A model generated the notes under the pieces. It was not told the DNA's origin. It was given only the letters and a program-made list of their open reading frames with translations, and made no database searches. A program made the position numbers and the translations under genes. Below are positions 1-7,707 of a stretch of 29,393 bases of DNA, piece after piece (the first letter of the stretch is position 1; each line of letters begins with the position of its first letter). Origin of the DNA: BOG-933 sp037132135 (GTDB lineage Bacteria > Pseudomonadota > Alphaproteobacteria > Azospirillales > Azospirillaceae); assembly GCA_037132135.1 (NCBI GenBank), contig JBAXPR010000037.1:1-29393 (forward strand), in the 5' to 3' direction.

Positions 1-340
1 TTTCGAGTTATTTCGCCGAAGGATTTTCGGATTCTGAGGTGAACAGGGTATATTAACTAATTTTTCTCATCGCCCCTGCTCGCGACTGCACCACGGCCGA
101 CGCGCTGGCAACCACTCCGAACCGCGGCCATATCGGCGGGCCAGGGCCGGAATGGCCGGGACAGGCTCGACTCGGAGGCCCGCCATCGGTGCACCAGCGT
201 CCCGGCCCGTCGCGGGATCGCCGCCGTAATGATTCAACCGTTTCGTACCTCAATCTTTAGTTTTTTTAATGATCATGGGATCGGGTGAAACCGAACTACA
301 CTTAATGAGATCAGTGAAAAGATGAACTCCAGTAATATCT
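1..340. other. Intergenic region without a convincing gene
   Basis: No credible coding region is visible here. The ends are AT-rich, while about 60-240 is GC-rich; a 66-codon minus-strand frame spans this GC-rich part, but its Arg/Pro/Gly-rich composition looks like chance. The stretch probably holds the upstream regulatory region of the hemerythrin gene and the edge of a gene outside the window. I see no clear promoter hexamer pair. Confidence 0.5.
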
Positions 341-362
341 TTGATTGGCCGCCCGATCAATC
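341..362. promoter_or_regulatory. Inverted repeat upstream of hemerythrin gene
   Basis: TTGAT at 341-345 is mirrored by ATCAA at 356-360, and overlapping GATTG at 343-347 is mirrored by CAATC at 358-362, so two nested 5-bp palindromic pairs share one centre. The half sites resemble FNR half sites, but the 10-bp spacer does not fit the usual N4 spacing. It could be an operator for a dimeric regulator or a chance palindrome. Confidence 0.3.
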
Positions 363-411
363 TCTGGCAGCCATTATGACATTAAGGTTTTTTTTACCGG
401 ATGGCCCGATA

Positions 412-430
412 ATCAGGTCAGTATCCTGAT
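412..430. promoter_or_regulatory. Perfect inverted repeat just before hemerythrin start
   Basis: ATCAGG at 412-417 and CCTGAT at 425-430 form a perfect 6-bp inverted repeat with a 7-bp spacer. It ends 20 bp before the ATG of the hemerythrin gene, where a bound repressor could block transcription or where a short hairpin could cover the start region. The regulator is unknown. Confidence 0.35.
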
Positions 431-450
431 CTCACTCGGTTGGTGGTTCG

Positions 451-909
451 ATGGCCCAAAGTTCGTGTCCACTCTCACAACGGACTGATGTCCCGCCGCC
501 GGTGAAATTCATCGCTCAATGCGATCGGGAACACAATATTCTGAAACATCTCTACGATGACATCGTAGTAGCTCAGAACAAGACCTTCAGAAAGACGACG
601 ATTGCTAAAATATTGCACATCCTCGCAATGTACGTTAAATTCCACTTTGATAATGAATACGCATTCATGCTTGCTACCGGCTACCCGGAGCTTCTCGAGC
701 ATGATCAGGTTCATCGGGAATTCATCGAGGAGCTTCAGCGGATTAATCAGAACTATCTCGCTGGCGGCGACCCCTATGAAGGCATTCGCGAAATTTATTA
801 CGGCCTCGCCACCGGCCATATTCCCGAGACCGACGCCCGACTGATCAGCTTCGCCCAGACCATGGCCGCCACCTGCCCCAGAACCAACTGCCACCGCTGC
901 GGGCCCTAG
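451..909 (+). CDS. Bacteriohemerythrin with C-terminal Cys-rich tail
   Basis: A hemerythrin-like four-helix-bundle protein of 152 residues, expected to bind O2 (or sense O2, NO or iron) through a non-haem di-iron site in the cytoplasm. All seven expected iron ligands can be placed: His28, His65 and Glu69 (HFDNE), His84 and His88 (HDQVH), and His123 and Asp128 (HIPETD). No signal peptide or other domain is present, so it is a stand-alone bacteriohemerythrin rather than a chemoreceptor fusion. The unusual part is the last ten residues, with Cys142, Cys147 and Cys150 in a C-X4-C-X2-C pattern; Cys6 and Cys24 lie near the N terminus. The ATG at 451 is the first start in the frame, though no strong ribosome site precedes it. 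The gene appears monocistronic. The family call is firm; the physiological role (oxygen delivery, NO or redox sensing) is not determined by sequence. Confidence 0.9.
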   Translation: MAQSSCPLSQRTDVPPPVKFIAQCDREHNILKHLYDDIVVAQNKTFRKTTIAKILHILAMYVKFHFDNEYAFMLATGYPELLEHDQVHREFIEELQRINQNYLAGGDPYEGIREIYYGLATGHIPETDARLISFAQTMAATCPRTNCHRCGP

Positions 910-1053
910 CCGGCGGCCGGCCGACACCACCGCCGCACCGCCCCTTGGGCCGCGTGCTTTCCCACATTTCCCTTGCGGTGCCCGACTCCGACCTTGCGCA
1001 GCCCCCCCCGGCCTCGCCATGATGGCGGTTCCGCCGCCGAGGAGGCCCGTCCG

Positions 1054-2694
1054 ATGCCGACCCCCCATCCTGCCAGCCGCCGCCGGCTCCGCGCGCTCGC
1101 CGCCGGGTTTGCCCTGCTGCTGGCAGCGGCGACAGCCGGCCGGGCCGAGGACCTGACCCTCACCCTGCTGCACACCAACGATTTTCATGCCCGGCTCGCG
1201 CCGGTGACCGCGGGCGGCAGCCGATGCCGCGCCGAAGACGCCGCCGCCCGCAAATGTTTTGGCGGCGTCGCCCGCCTCGCCACCGAGATCGCCGCCTTGC
1301 GGGCCAGCCGGCCGCATCCGGTGCTGCTCGATGCCGGCGACCGCTTCCAGGGCTCTCTCTTCTATACCTATTACAAGAGCGCGGCGCTCAAGCCGTTCTT
1401 CGAACTGCTCAACTATCAGGCCATGACCCTCGGCAACCACGAGTTCGACGACGGCCCGGCCGAGTTGGCCCGCTTTCTCGACGGCCTGACGGTGCCGGTG
1501 ATCAGCGCCAATGTCGATACCGCCGCCGAGCCGCTGCTGGCGGGCAGGATCGGCGCCACCCTGGTGCTGCCGGTGGGCGGCGAAAAGCTCGGTGTGATCG
1601 GCCTGACCACCCCCGCCACCGCCAGCAACGCCAAACCCGGTGCGGCCGTCCGCTTCACCGACCCGGTGGCGGCGACCCGGGCGGCGGTGGCCAGCCTGCA
1701 CGGCCAGGGCGTCAACCGGATCGTGGTGCTGAGCCATCTCGGCGTCACCGAAGACAAGGCGCTGGCGGAAGCGGTGGACGGCGTGGCGGTCATCGTCGGC
1801 GGCCACAGCCACACCCTGCTGCGCGACGGCGACCCGCGCGCCGCCGGCGGCTCGCCCCAGGTGGTCAAATCGCCCTCGGGCAAGCCGGTGCTGATCGTCC
1901 AGGGCTATTTCGCCGGAGTCTATCTCGGCGTGCTCCAGGTTACGCTCGACGACGACGGCGTTCCCCTGGCCTGGCAGGGCGAACCGGTGCTGCTCGACGA
2001 CAGCATCTCAGAGGATCCGGCGGTCCGCGGCTTTGTCAGCGCGCTGGAAAAGCCGCTGGCACCGCTGCTCAACCAGCCGATGGGCATCAGCGAGGTCGCG
2101 CTGGTGGGCGAGCGCTCGGCCTGCCGCTTCGACGAATGCAATCTCGGCAACCTGATCGCCGACGCCATTGTCGAACAGACGAAAAGCCAGGGCACCCAGA
2201 TCGCGATCATCAACGGCGGCGGCATCCGGGCCGGCATCCCGGCCGGGCCGGTGACCATCGGCCAGATTCTGGAAGTGCTGCCTTTCGCCAACACCATCTC
2301 GACCTTCGATCTCGGCGGCGCCGATCTCCGCGCCGCCCTCGAATACGGCGTCGGCCGCGCCGAGCATCCGGGCAACGAAGGCACCGGCCGGTTTCCCCAG
2401 GTTTCGGGCCTGCGCTACCGCTGGAACGCCGCCGCCCCGGTCGGCCAGCGCATCGTCGCGGTCGAGGTACGCCAGCCCGACGGCGCCTTCGCGCCCCTCG
2501 ACCCGACGGCGATCTACCATATCGCGACCCACGACTATCTGCGGACCCGCGGCGACGGCTATAGCGTGTTCAAGGAGAAGGCGATCAACGCCTATGACGG
2601 CGGCGCTCTGGTTTCCGAGGCCTTGGCAACCTTTATCGCCAACCACACCCCGGTCGCCCCCGCGCTCGAAGGCCGGATCAGCCGGACGCCCTGA
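1054..2694 (+). CDS. Exported bifunctional metallophosphatase/5'-nucleotidase
   Basis: A UshA/NadN-type enzyme that removes phosphate from nucleotides (possibly also nucleotide sugars or NAD) in the periplasm. I chose the ATG at 1054 (546 residues) rather than an in-frame one at 973 because GAGGAGG at 1039-1045 sits 8 bases upstream and the new N terminus is a classic signal peptide: a basic stretch, a hydrophobic core around residues 14-28, and an Ala-rich cleavage region. The N-terminal metallophosphatase domain shows HTNDFH (metal ligands Asp43 and His45), DAGDRFQG, GNHEFDDG, LSHLG and GGHSHT. The C-terminal 5'-nucleotidase domain shows NGGGIRAG, the VLPFANT region and a TRGDGY substrate-loop motif. 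The length is normal. It stands alone, convergent with the SDR gene. Exact substrate preference cannot be read from the sequence. Confidence 0.93.
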   Translation: MPTPHPASRRRLRALAAGFALLLAAATAGRAEDLTLTLLHTNDFHARLAPVTAGGSRCRAEDAAARKCFGGVARLATEIAALRASRPHPVLLDAGDRFQGSLFYTYYKSAALKPFFELLNYQAMTLGNHEFDDGPAELARFLDGLTVPVISANVDTAAEPLLAGRIGATLVLPVGGEKLGVIGLTTPATASNAKPGAAVRFTDPVAATRAAVASLHGQGVNRIVVLSHLGVTEDKALAEAVDGVAVIVGGHSHTLLRDGDPRAAGGSPQVVKSPSGKPVLIVQGYFAGVYLGVLQVTLDDDGVPLAWQGEPVLLDDSISEDPAVRGFVSALEKPLAPLLNQPMGISEVALVGERSACRFDECNLGNLIADAIVEQTKSQGTQIAIINGGGIRAGIPAGPVTIGQILEVLPFANTISTFDLGGADLRAALEYGVGRAEHPGNEGTGRFPQVSGLRYRWNAAAPVGQRIVAVEVRQPDGAFAPLDPTAIYHIATHDYLRTRGDGYSVFKEKAINAYDGGALVSEALATFIANHTPVAPALEGRISRTP

Positions 2695-2717
2695 GCCCGG
2701 GGCGACACTCCCGCAGA

Positions 2718-2743
2718 CCAGCCCGGCGGCCCTTCCCGGCTGG
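2718..2743. terminator. Weak hairpin between convergent genes
   Basis: CCAGCC at 2718-2723 pairs with GGCTGG at 2738-2743 across a 14-base loop, in the 65-bp gap between the convergent nucleotidase and SDR genes. There is no T-run, so it is at best a weak or factor-assisted terminator. Confidence 0.25.
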
Positions 2744-2759
2744 CCTGCACCGCGCCCTC

Positions 2760-3449
2760 TCACCAGGGCAGCTCCCGGCCGTCGTAATTGAAGAAGCGGC
2801 CGCTGTCGCCGGGGCCGAGGCGGCCAATGACCCGGATCAGGCCGGCGGCACTGGCCTGGACATCGAGCGGTGCCGACGGCCCGCCCATATCGGTGCGCAC
2901 CCAGCCGGGATGAAGCACCACCACCGTGAAGCGCTCGGGGCGGAGCGCGATGGCCACCGTCTTCATGGCCGCGTTCAGCCCCGCCTTCGACGAGCGGTAG
3001 AACAGCGCGCCGCCGCCGCTGTTGTCGCCGATGCTGCCCATCAGGCTGGTCAGAGAGGCGATGGTCCGGCCGGTGCCGGCGCGGAGGTTGGGCAGCAGCG
3101 CCTCGGTCACCCGCACCGGCCCGAGGGTGTTGACCGCCAGCACCTGCTCCCAGGCCCGGTAATCGAAGCGGCCCAGTTCCGGGCTATCGGGACCGTAGAC
3201 GCCGGCGTTGTTGATCAGCAGATCCAGCGGCCGGCCGTTGAGCCCCGCGGCCAGCGCCGCCACCGAGTCCGGATCGGTAACATCCAGTCCCGGCAGCACC
3301 TCGATCCGTCCGGGCAGCGCCCGCAGCGCCGCCGCGCGCTGGGCCTCCCGCACCGTCGCCAGCACGGTCCAGCCGGCCGCGGCATAGGAACGGACCAACT
3401 CAAGCCCGATGCCACGCCCGGCACCGGTCACCAACACCACGGACGACAT
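2760..3449 (-). CDS. Short-chain dehydrogenase/reductase (SDR)
   Basis: A classical SDR oxidoreductase of 229 residues that should use NAD(P)H on an unknown carbonyl or alcohol substrate. The Rossmann glycine motif TGAGRGIG is at residues 8-15, NNAG at 80-83, the catalytic serine lies in the 132-139 region, and the YxxxK pair is Tyr151/Lys155 (YRSSK). The start at 3449 is supported by GGGAGG shortly upstream on the minus strand and by the protein beginning directly with the first Rossmann strand; the 31 codons further upstream would add nothing recognisable. The C terminus (GRFFNYDGRELPW) resembles the CsgA/C-factor-like SDR group. It is transcribed alone and its neighbours give no clue to the substrate. 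Confidence 0.88.
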   Translation of the reverse strand: MSSVVLVTGAGRGIGLELVRSYAAAGWTVLATVREAQRAAALRALPGRIEVLPGLDVTDPDSVAALAAGLNGRPLDLLINNAGVYGPDSPELGRFDYRAWEQVLAVNTLGPVRVTEALLPNLRAGTGRTIASLTSLMGSIGDNSGGGALFYRSSKAGLNAAMKTVAIALRPERFTVVVLHPGWVRTDMGGPSAPLDVQASAAGLIRVIGRLGPGDSGRFFNYDGRELPW

Positions 3450-3757
3450 CGACCATCCTCCCCGGAACAGCGCAATCCAAGGGCGCGATCCTACCACCAG
3501 ATCCGCTGGCAGGCCATCGGCGACGCAGCGGGCACTTGCCAAACGGCCGCTTCCTATGCGATGTATTGTTTTGGTTAACGCCGGACGCTCTCAAACAGGC
3601 CCGCGAGACGTCCGGAGACCAATCCGGGAACTCCGGACCTCGGTGGAAAAACTGGCGGACGCGCCGAAAGCGTGAAACCGGAGGTTGACCGAAACAGGAG
3701 CCGTATCCGGCATATCATTTGCTGAAATGGCAAAGATGCCGATACCTGTCGCCAGCC
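3450..3757. other. Divergent intergenic region
   Basis: This stretch lies between the SDR gene (minus) and the ADP-ribosylglycohydrolase gene (plus). No coding frame looks real; the plus-strand frames here are out-of-frame readings of the SDR gene and its upstream region. Promoters for both genes must lie here or just beyond, but only the candidate at 3758-3786 is described. Confidence 0.4.
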
Positions 3758-3786
3758 TTGACCTGAGTTTGTACCTTAATTAACCT
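3758..3786 (+). promoter_or_regulatory. Candidate promoter of ADP-ribosylglycohydrolase gene
   Basis: TTGACC at 3758-3763 makes a good -35 hexamer. With a 17-bp spacer the -10 would be TAACCT at 3781-3786, in a locally AT-rich stretch. Transcription would start near 3793, about 60 bases before the chosen GTG. The -10 match is poor. Confidence 0.3.
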
Positions 3787-3853
3787 AGTCTTACTCGAGG
3801 TGGCCCACCGGCGCGAACCGGTCCGGCGGCCGGGACAGGGTGGAGGTCGCATC

Positions 3854-5002
3854 GTGATACTGCCGGACGGTACACTGGTCTTCCCCTGGCACTTCAGGCC
3901 GGCGCAGGTCGCAGAGGGCGCGATGCTGACGGAATGGTATGAACTCTGGCTGTCGACGATCCTGCCGGTGCGACCGCCGCCGACGCGCGACCGGCTGGCC
4001 GGCAGCCTGATCGGCCAGTGTCTGGGCGACGCCCTCGGCGTTGTCGTCGAGGGCTATTCGCGGCAGATCTGCGAGGAGTATGTCGAGGAAATCCTGCTCA
4101 CCGACAAGGCCGGCACCATCGGCCGCTCGCCCCATTCCTTTGGCCAATATACCGATGATTCGCAACTGACCCGCGAACTGGTGCTGAGCTATATCGCGCG
4201 GCGTGGCTTCGATGCCGCCGACTACGGGCGGCGCATCGCCGCCCTGTTCAGCGAACAGCGGGTGGTCGGCCGCGGCCGTGCCACCACCGAAGCCGCCGCC
4301 CGGCTGGCCCAGGGCGTGCCCTGGACCCTGTCCGGAGTCCCGGCCCCCTATGCCGGCAACGGCGCCGCGATGCGCGCGGCTCCGATCGGCTGGATCTTTT
4401 CCCGCAACGACGATGCCCTGGTGCGAACGGCCCGCGATCAGGCCCGGATCACTCACACCGATCCGCGGGCGGTGGCGGGCGCGGTGGCCATCGCCGGCGC
4501 GGTGTCCCTCGCTCTCCGCGCCATGCCGGGCACGCTCAAGCCCGACCGGATGATCGACCGGCTGGCGCGCTGGGTGCGGCCGATCGAACCCGGCTTCGCC
4601 ACCGAGATCGAGCGCCTGCACACCCTGCGCCACCGCGACCCCGACGATGCGGTGTGGCTGATCAGCCGGGCCGGTCTGCGCTCGGGCGATGCCGAGGTCG
4701 CCGGCCGCTGGCCCTCGGCCGAGGGCACGATCTCGCCCTATGTCGTGCCGAGCGTGCTCTGGAGCCTCTACAGCGTGTTGCGGTCACCCGACGACTATAT
4801 GCAAACGATCCGCATTGCGATCTCGGGTGGCGGCGACACCGACACCACCGCGGCGATGGCCGGGGCGATCAGCGGCGCCTATCTCGGGCTCGACGCGATT
4901 CCGCGGCCGCTGGCCGAGCGGTTGGAGGATTGCGGCACCTGGGGCTTCCGCCCGCTGCTGTCGCTGGTCGACAGCTTTTATGATGTCCTGACCCGGAGCT
5001 GA
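3854..5002 (+). CDS. ADP-ribosylglycohydrolase (DraG/ARH family)
   Basis: A magnesium-dependent hydrolase family that removes ADP-ribose from proteins, or cleaves related ADP-ribosyl bonds. Metal-site signatures are clear: TDDSQ at residues 100-104 and GGDTDT at 326-331, with GSLIGQCLGDALG near the start and NGAAMR and HTDPRAV in the middle. I chose the GTG at 3854 (382 residues) because GGAGG lies 7 bases upstream; a GTG at 3800 lacks a ribosome site, and an ATG at 3922 is also possible. About 45 residues precede the first family motif. DraG proper reverses dinitrogenase reductase ADP-ribosylation with partner DraT, but no draT or nif gene is in the window, so this is better left as a general family member acting on an unknown target. 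Confidence 0.88.
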   Translation: MILPDGTLVFPWHFRPAQVAEGAMLTEWYELWLSTILPVRPPPTRDRLAGSLIGQCLGDALGVVVEGYSRQICEEYVEEILLTDKAGTIGRSPHSFGQYTDDSQLTRELVLSYIARRGFDAADYGRRIAALFSEQRVVGRGRATTEAAARLAQGVPWTLSGVPAPYAGNGAAMRAAPIGWIFSRNDDALVRTARDQARITHTDPRAVAGAVAIAGAVSLALRAMPGTLKPDRMIDRLARWVRPIEPGFATEIERLHTLRHRDPDDAVWLISRAGLRSGDAEVAGRWPSAEGTISPYVVPSVLWSLYSVLRSPDDYMQTIRIAISGGGDTDTTAAMAGAISGAYLGLDAIPRPLAERLEDCGTWGFRPLLSLVDSFYDVLTRS

Positions 5003-5019
5003 GCCCCCCCCGGGACGGC

Positions 5020-6219
5020 TCAGGACACCGCGGGCTGAGCAGCCGAGAGCGGAACCGGCGCGGGCGCGACCACGTTGGCGATGACGTCGCCATGGGCAAA
5101 CACCGCCCGGTTACGCCCGGCCAGCTTGGCCTCATACATCCGCCGGTCGGCGAGTTCGATCAGTTCGTTTTCGTCCTTGAGACCATCAGCGATCCGCTCG
5201 GCCAGACCGAAACAGGCGGTCACCGGCGTGCCGTCAGGCCGGGGACCGAAGCCGAACGAGCCGAGCCGGTTGATCACCAGGCGCGCCCCCTCCTTGTCGG
5301 TCCCGGCCAGCACGACCAGAAACTCTTCGCCACCCCAGCGAATCAGGGCGTCGCCCTGACGCAGCCCCCGCTGCACCAGTCGCGCGACGCCGCGCAGGAT
5401 CTGGTCGCCGGTCTCATGGCCATAGCCGTCATTGATCTGCTTGAAGCGGTCGATATCGACGAACGCCACGGTCAGCGGCAACTCGTTGAGCAGGCAATGG
5501 CGGAACTGGGCGATCAGCAACTCGCCGCCGGCCCGGCGGGTCAGCGCCCCGGTCAGCGGGTCGAAGGTCACCCGGCGGACCAGCGCGATCATGTATTGCA
5601 ACTGGCTCATGCCAGAAACCATGGCGGTCCCGCCGATCAGCAGCAGCAGCCAGAGCGGCCCGGCCAGGGTGATCCAGTCGCGCTGGATCATGAACAGCTC
5701 GACCGCGACCATGGCCAGACTGACGGTCAGCCAGCAGACCACCACCTCGAGCGCCGTCAGCGGGAAAATACTGAGCCCGGCGACCACCGTATAGGGCAAG
5801 TATTCATAAAGGTTACGAACGAATCCCGAGACTCCGGTCGGATCGGCATGCGAAATGATCGGCACCGAAATCAGGTAGAACACCGGCGGCACCAGAATCG
5901 CCGCCGCCAGCATCACCACCGCCATCGGCCGGGGATCGTCGATCTGGCGCGGCCACGCCAGCGCCACGAAGATCGCCGACGAGATCAGCCGCAGGGGGGC
6001 GATCGTCATCCAGACCGACCGATCAAACGCCATCGCATCGATCGCGATCCATAACGGGATCAGCACAGCAAAAACCGCGGCAACCACCTGGACCCGCGAG
6101 ATGATCAGTGACGCCCGATGGCGATGAACATAGGGGCTGTGCCGCCACGGGATGACGAGGTCTGCCGTCTCCCGCCATGTGATCTGAATCGGTGCAAAAA
6201 TATACTTAGGGAACATCAT
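5020..6219 (-). CDS. Membrane-bound GGDEF diguanylate cyclase
   Basis: A 399-residue enzyme predicted to make cyclic di-GMP from two GTP. Residues about 38-215 contain around six hydrophobic membrane segments without a recognised sensory domain. The GGDEF domain starts at DPLTGALTRR (220-229), has FVDIDRFKQIND at 253-264 and carries the active-site signature GGEEF at 296-300, an active variant. RQGD at 287-290, five residues before the signature, matches the RxxD inhibitory I-site, so product feedback is expected. No EAL domain is present. Two ATGs stand in tandem at 6219 and 6216, neither with a strong ribosome site. A small membrane/coiled-coil gene lies 168 bp upstream on the same strand. 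The signal sensed by the membrane part is unknown. Confidence 0.92.
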   Translation of the reverse strand: MMFPKYIFAPIQITWRETADLVIPWRHSPYVHRHRASLIISRVQVVAAVFAVLIPLWIAIDAMAFDRSVWMTIAPLRLISSAIFVALAWPRQIDDPRPMAVVMLAAAILVPPVFYLISVPIISHADPTGVSGFVRNLYEYLPYTVVAGLSIFPLTALEVVVCWLTVSLAMVAVELFMIQRDWITLAGPLWLLLLIGGTAMVSGMSQLQYMIALVRRVTFDPLTGALTRRAGGELLIAQFRHCLLNELPLTVAFVDIDRFKQINDGYGHETGDQILRGVARLVQRGLRQGDALIRWGGEEFLVVLAGTDKEGARLVINRLGSFGFGPRPDGTPVTACFGLAERIADGLKDENELIELADRRMYEAKLAGRNRAVFAHGDVIANVVAPAPVPLSAAQPAVS

Positions 6220-6387
6220 TGCGGAGACGCCGCCTGGGATGACGCCATGACGAAACCGAGTTCTTCAGTTCATCGTCCTCTCGGCGGACAGTGCGATGGC
6301 ACCACGCCATCGTCAAGAAAATAAAGTTTGATCTTAGAAGCATCCCGACGACGCCGCCACAGCGGCCGGCCACCCGTCCCCGGCGCT

Positions 6388-6693
6388 TCAGTTGAGCAGA
6401 CGCGGTGTCACCGCCGTCGCCGGCTCGCCCTCGCCCATCCGCTCATAGAGCACGGTCAGCTCTTCTCCGAGCTGGCGATCGGTCTCCGCCAGCAACTGGA
6501 TTTTCTGGTGGGCGTTCTGCTGCTGCTGACTGAGCAGCCCCACCGTTTCGACCAGCCGCTTGATCTGATGAGCCTGTTTGAGGGCGCCATCGTTCAGGGT
6601 CCGGCGCAACGACCGCACCGCCAGCAGCACCACGACAGCGATGGTGATGCCCGACACGATAGAGACGATGGCCAGCGCTGCAAGCCACTCCAT
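6388..6693 (-). CDS. Small membrane-anchored coiled-coil protein
   Basis: A predicted 101-residue protein of unknown function. It has one strong hydrophobic segment at about residues 4-27 followed by a charged, Gln/Leu-rich helix (about 30-90) with coiled-coil character, so it is probably anchored in the inner membrane with a cytoplasmic helical tail. The ATG at 6693 was chosen because the membrane segment begins directly after it; a longer reading to 6945 would run through the start of ccmD on the other strand and is implausible. It is divergent from ccmD and lies upstream of the diguanylate cyclase on the same strand. I do not recognise the family. Confidence 0.6.
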   Translation of the reverse strand: MEWLAALAIVSIVSGITIAVVVLLAVRSLRRTLNDGALKQAHQIKRLVETVGLLSQQQQNAHQKIQLLAETDRQLGEELTVLYERMGEGEPATAVTPRLLN

Positions 6694-6812
6694 GACCCGA
6701 ACCACTCCGCTACCGGGCGCCCTGGCGACCAGGACCTCGCCCGCTCTCCTGAATACTTGAAATGGGCCGTCGCCGTCATCCGAAAAGCGCTCATCCCGGT
6801 CAGGGAAAAACG

Positions 6813-7151
6813 ATGCTGGACAGACTCCACAATTTTGCCAATATCCTCGGCGAGGCTGCCCCGGCGCCCCTGGCCCTGCCCGTCTGGAATCCGATGTCCG
6901 AATATTTCGCAATGGGCGGCTATGCCGCTTATGTCTGGCCGGCATACGCCGTCACACTGGTCATGCTGGTGGCCACGCTGGTGGCCAGCCTCGCCAGCCT
7001 GCGCCGCCGCGAGGCGATGGTGAAGGCCCTCGAAGCCGCCCGGCCGCCGCGCGCCGCCCGCCGCAACCGCGACGCGGACGCCCCGGCCGTCCCCGACACC
7101 CCGGCCGCCCCGGCCCTCCGGGACGCCCAGAGAGACGGTGACATGCCATGA
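6813..7151 (+). CDS. ccmD: Heme exporter protein CcmD
   Basis: CcmD is the small membrane subunit of the System I heme-handling complex that helps release holo-CcmE from CcmABC. The family signature, SEYFAMGGYAAYVWPAY followed by one membrane segment and a basic region (RRRE), is unmistakable. Two starts are possible. The ATG at 6813 has AGGGA about 6 bases upstream and gives 112 residues; the ATG at 6894 begins right at the family motif and gives 85 residues, closer to the usual size, but with a weak ribosome site. The C-terminal Ala/Pro/Arg-rich tail is longer than usual. It overlaps ccmE by 4 bp (ATGA), so the two are translationally coupled. ccmABC, often just upstream in other genomes, are absent here. 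Confidence 0.85.
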   Translation: MLDRLHNFANILGEAAPAPLALPVWNPMSEYFAMGGYAAYVWPAYAVTLVMLVATLVASLASLRRREAMVKALEAARPPRAARRNRDADAPAVPDTPAAPALRDAQRDGDMP

Positions 7152-7618
7152 CCCTCAAGAAAAAGCGGCGGCTCTACATCCTGCTGGGGGCGATGCTCGG
7201 GCTGGGCACCGCCACCGCCCTGGTGCTGACCGCCTTCCAGGACAATCTGGTCTTCTTCTACAGCCCGTCCGACCTCAAGGAGCATCCCACCGGCAACCGC
7301 ACCTTCCGCCTCGGCGGCATGGTTGAAAAGGGCAGCGTGGTGCGCGAGCCCAACGCCCCCACCGTCCGCTTCCGGGTCACCGACTTCAAGACCGCCCAGG
7401 GCGTGACCTATACCGGCGTCCTGCCCGACCTGTTCCGCGAGGGTCAGGGCGTGGTCGCCGAGGGCCGGCTGCGCCCCGACGGCCTCTTTGAGGCCCGCGA
7501 GGTGCTGGCGAAACACGACGAAAAATACATGCCGCCCGAAGTCACCGACGCCCTCGCGCGCGCCGGCGGGCCGGACACCGCCGGCCAGCACGCCGTCTCG
7601 ACCCTGAAACGCAACTGA
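7148..7618 (+). CDS. ccmE: Cytochrome c maturation heme chaperone CcmE
   Basis: CcmE is a membrane-anchored periplasmic chaperone that binds heme covalently and hands it to CcmF/H. The 156-residue protein has a basic start (KKKRR), one membrane anchor at about 10-30, an OB-fold beta domain, and the heme-attachment motif with His123 and nearby Tyr127 (KHDEKY). The C-terminal tail after the motif is flexible. The start overlaps the ccmD stop by 4 bp. The family call is certain from the motif and the context. Confidence 0.96.
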   Translation: MTLKKKRRLYILLGAMLGLGTATALVLTAFQDNLVFFYSPSDLKEHPTGNRTFRLGGMVEKGSVVREPNAPTVRFRVTDFKTAQGVTYTGVLPDLFREGQGVVAEGRLRPDGLFEAREVLAKHDEKYMPPEVTDALARAGGPDTAGQHAVSTLKRN

Positions 7619-7707
7619 TCGCCCTGGCCGCCGCCTTTCCCGCCCCCTGTCCCTGGTCATACGGTCAGGCCATGGACGGCACCTTCTGACCCGAGGCTTA
7701 ACCCATC

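Noticed and set aside
53..253. 66-codon minus-strand frame at the left end
   Set aside because: Composition (Arg, Pro, Gly, Ser) and lack of a ribosome site look like a chance frame in GC-rich DNA.
341..360. FNR box upstream of the hemerythrin gene
   Set aside because: TTGAT and ATCAA are present, but the spacer is 10 bp instead of 4, so a normal FNR dimer would not fit.
475..1812. Long 445-codon minus-strand frame over the hemerythrin and nucleotidase genes
   Set aside because: It is antisense to two genes with clear family motifs; its Gly/Ala/Arg-rich content is typical of a shadow frame.
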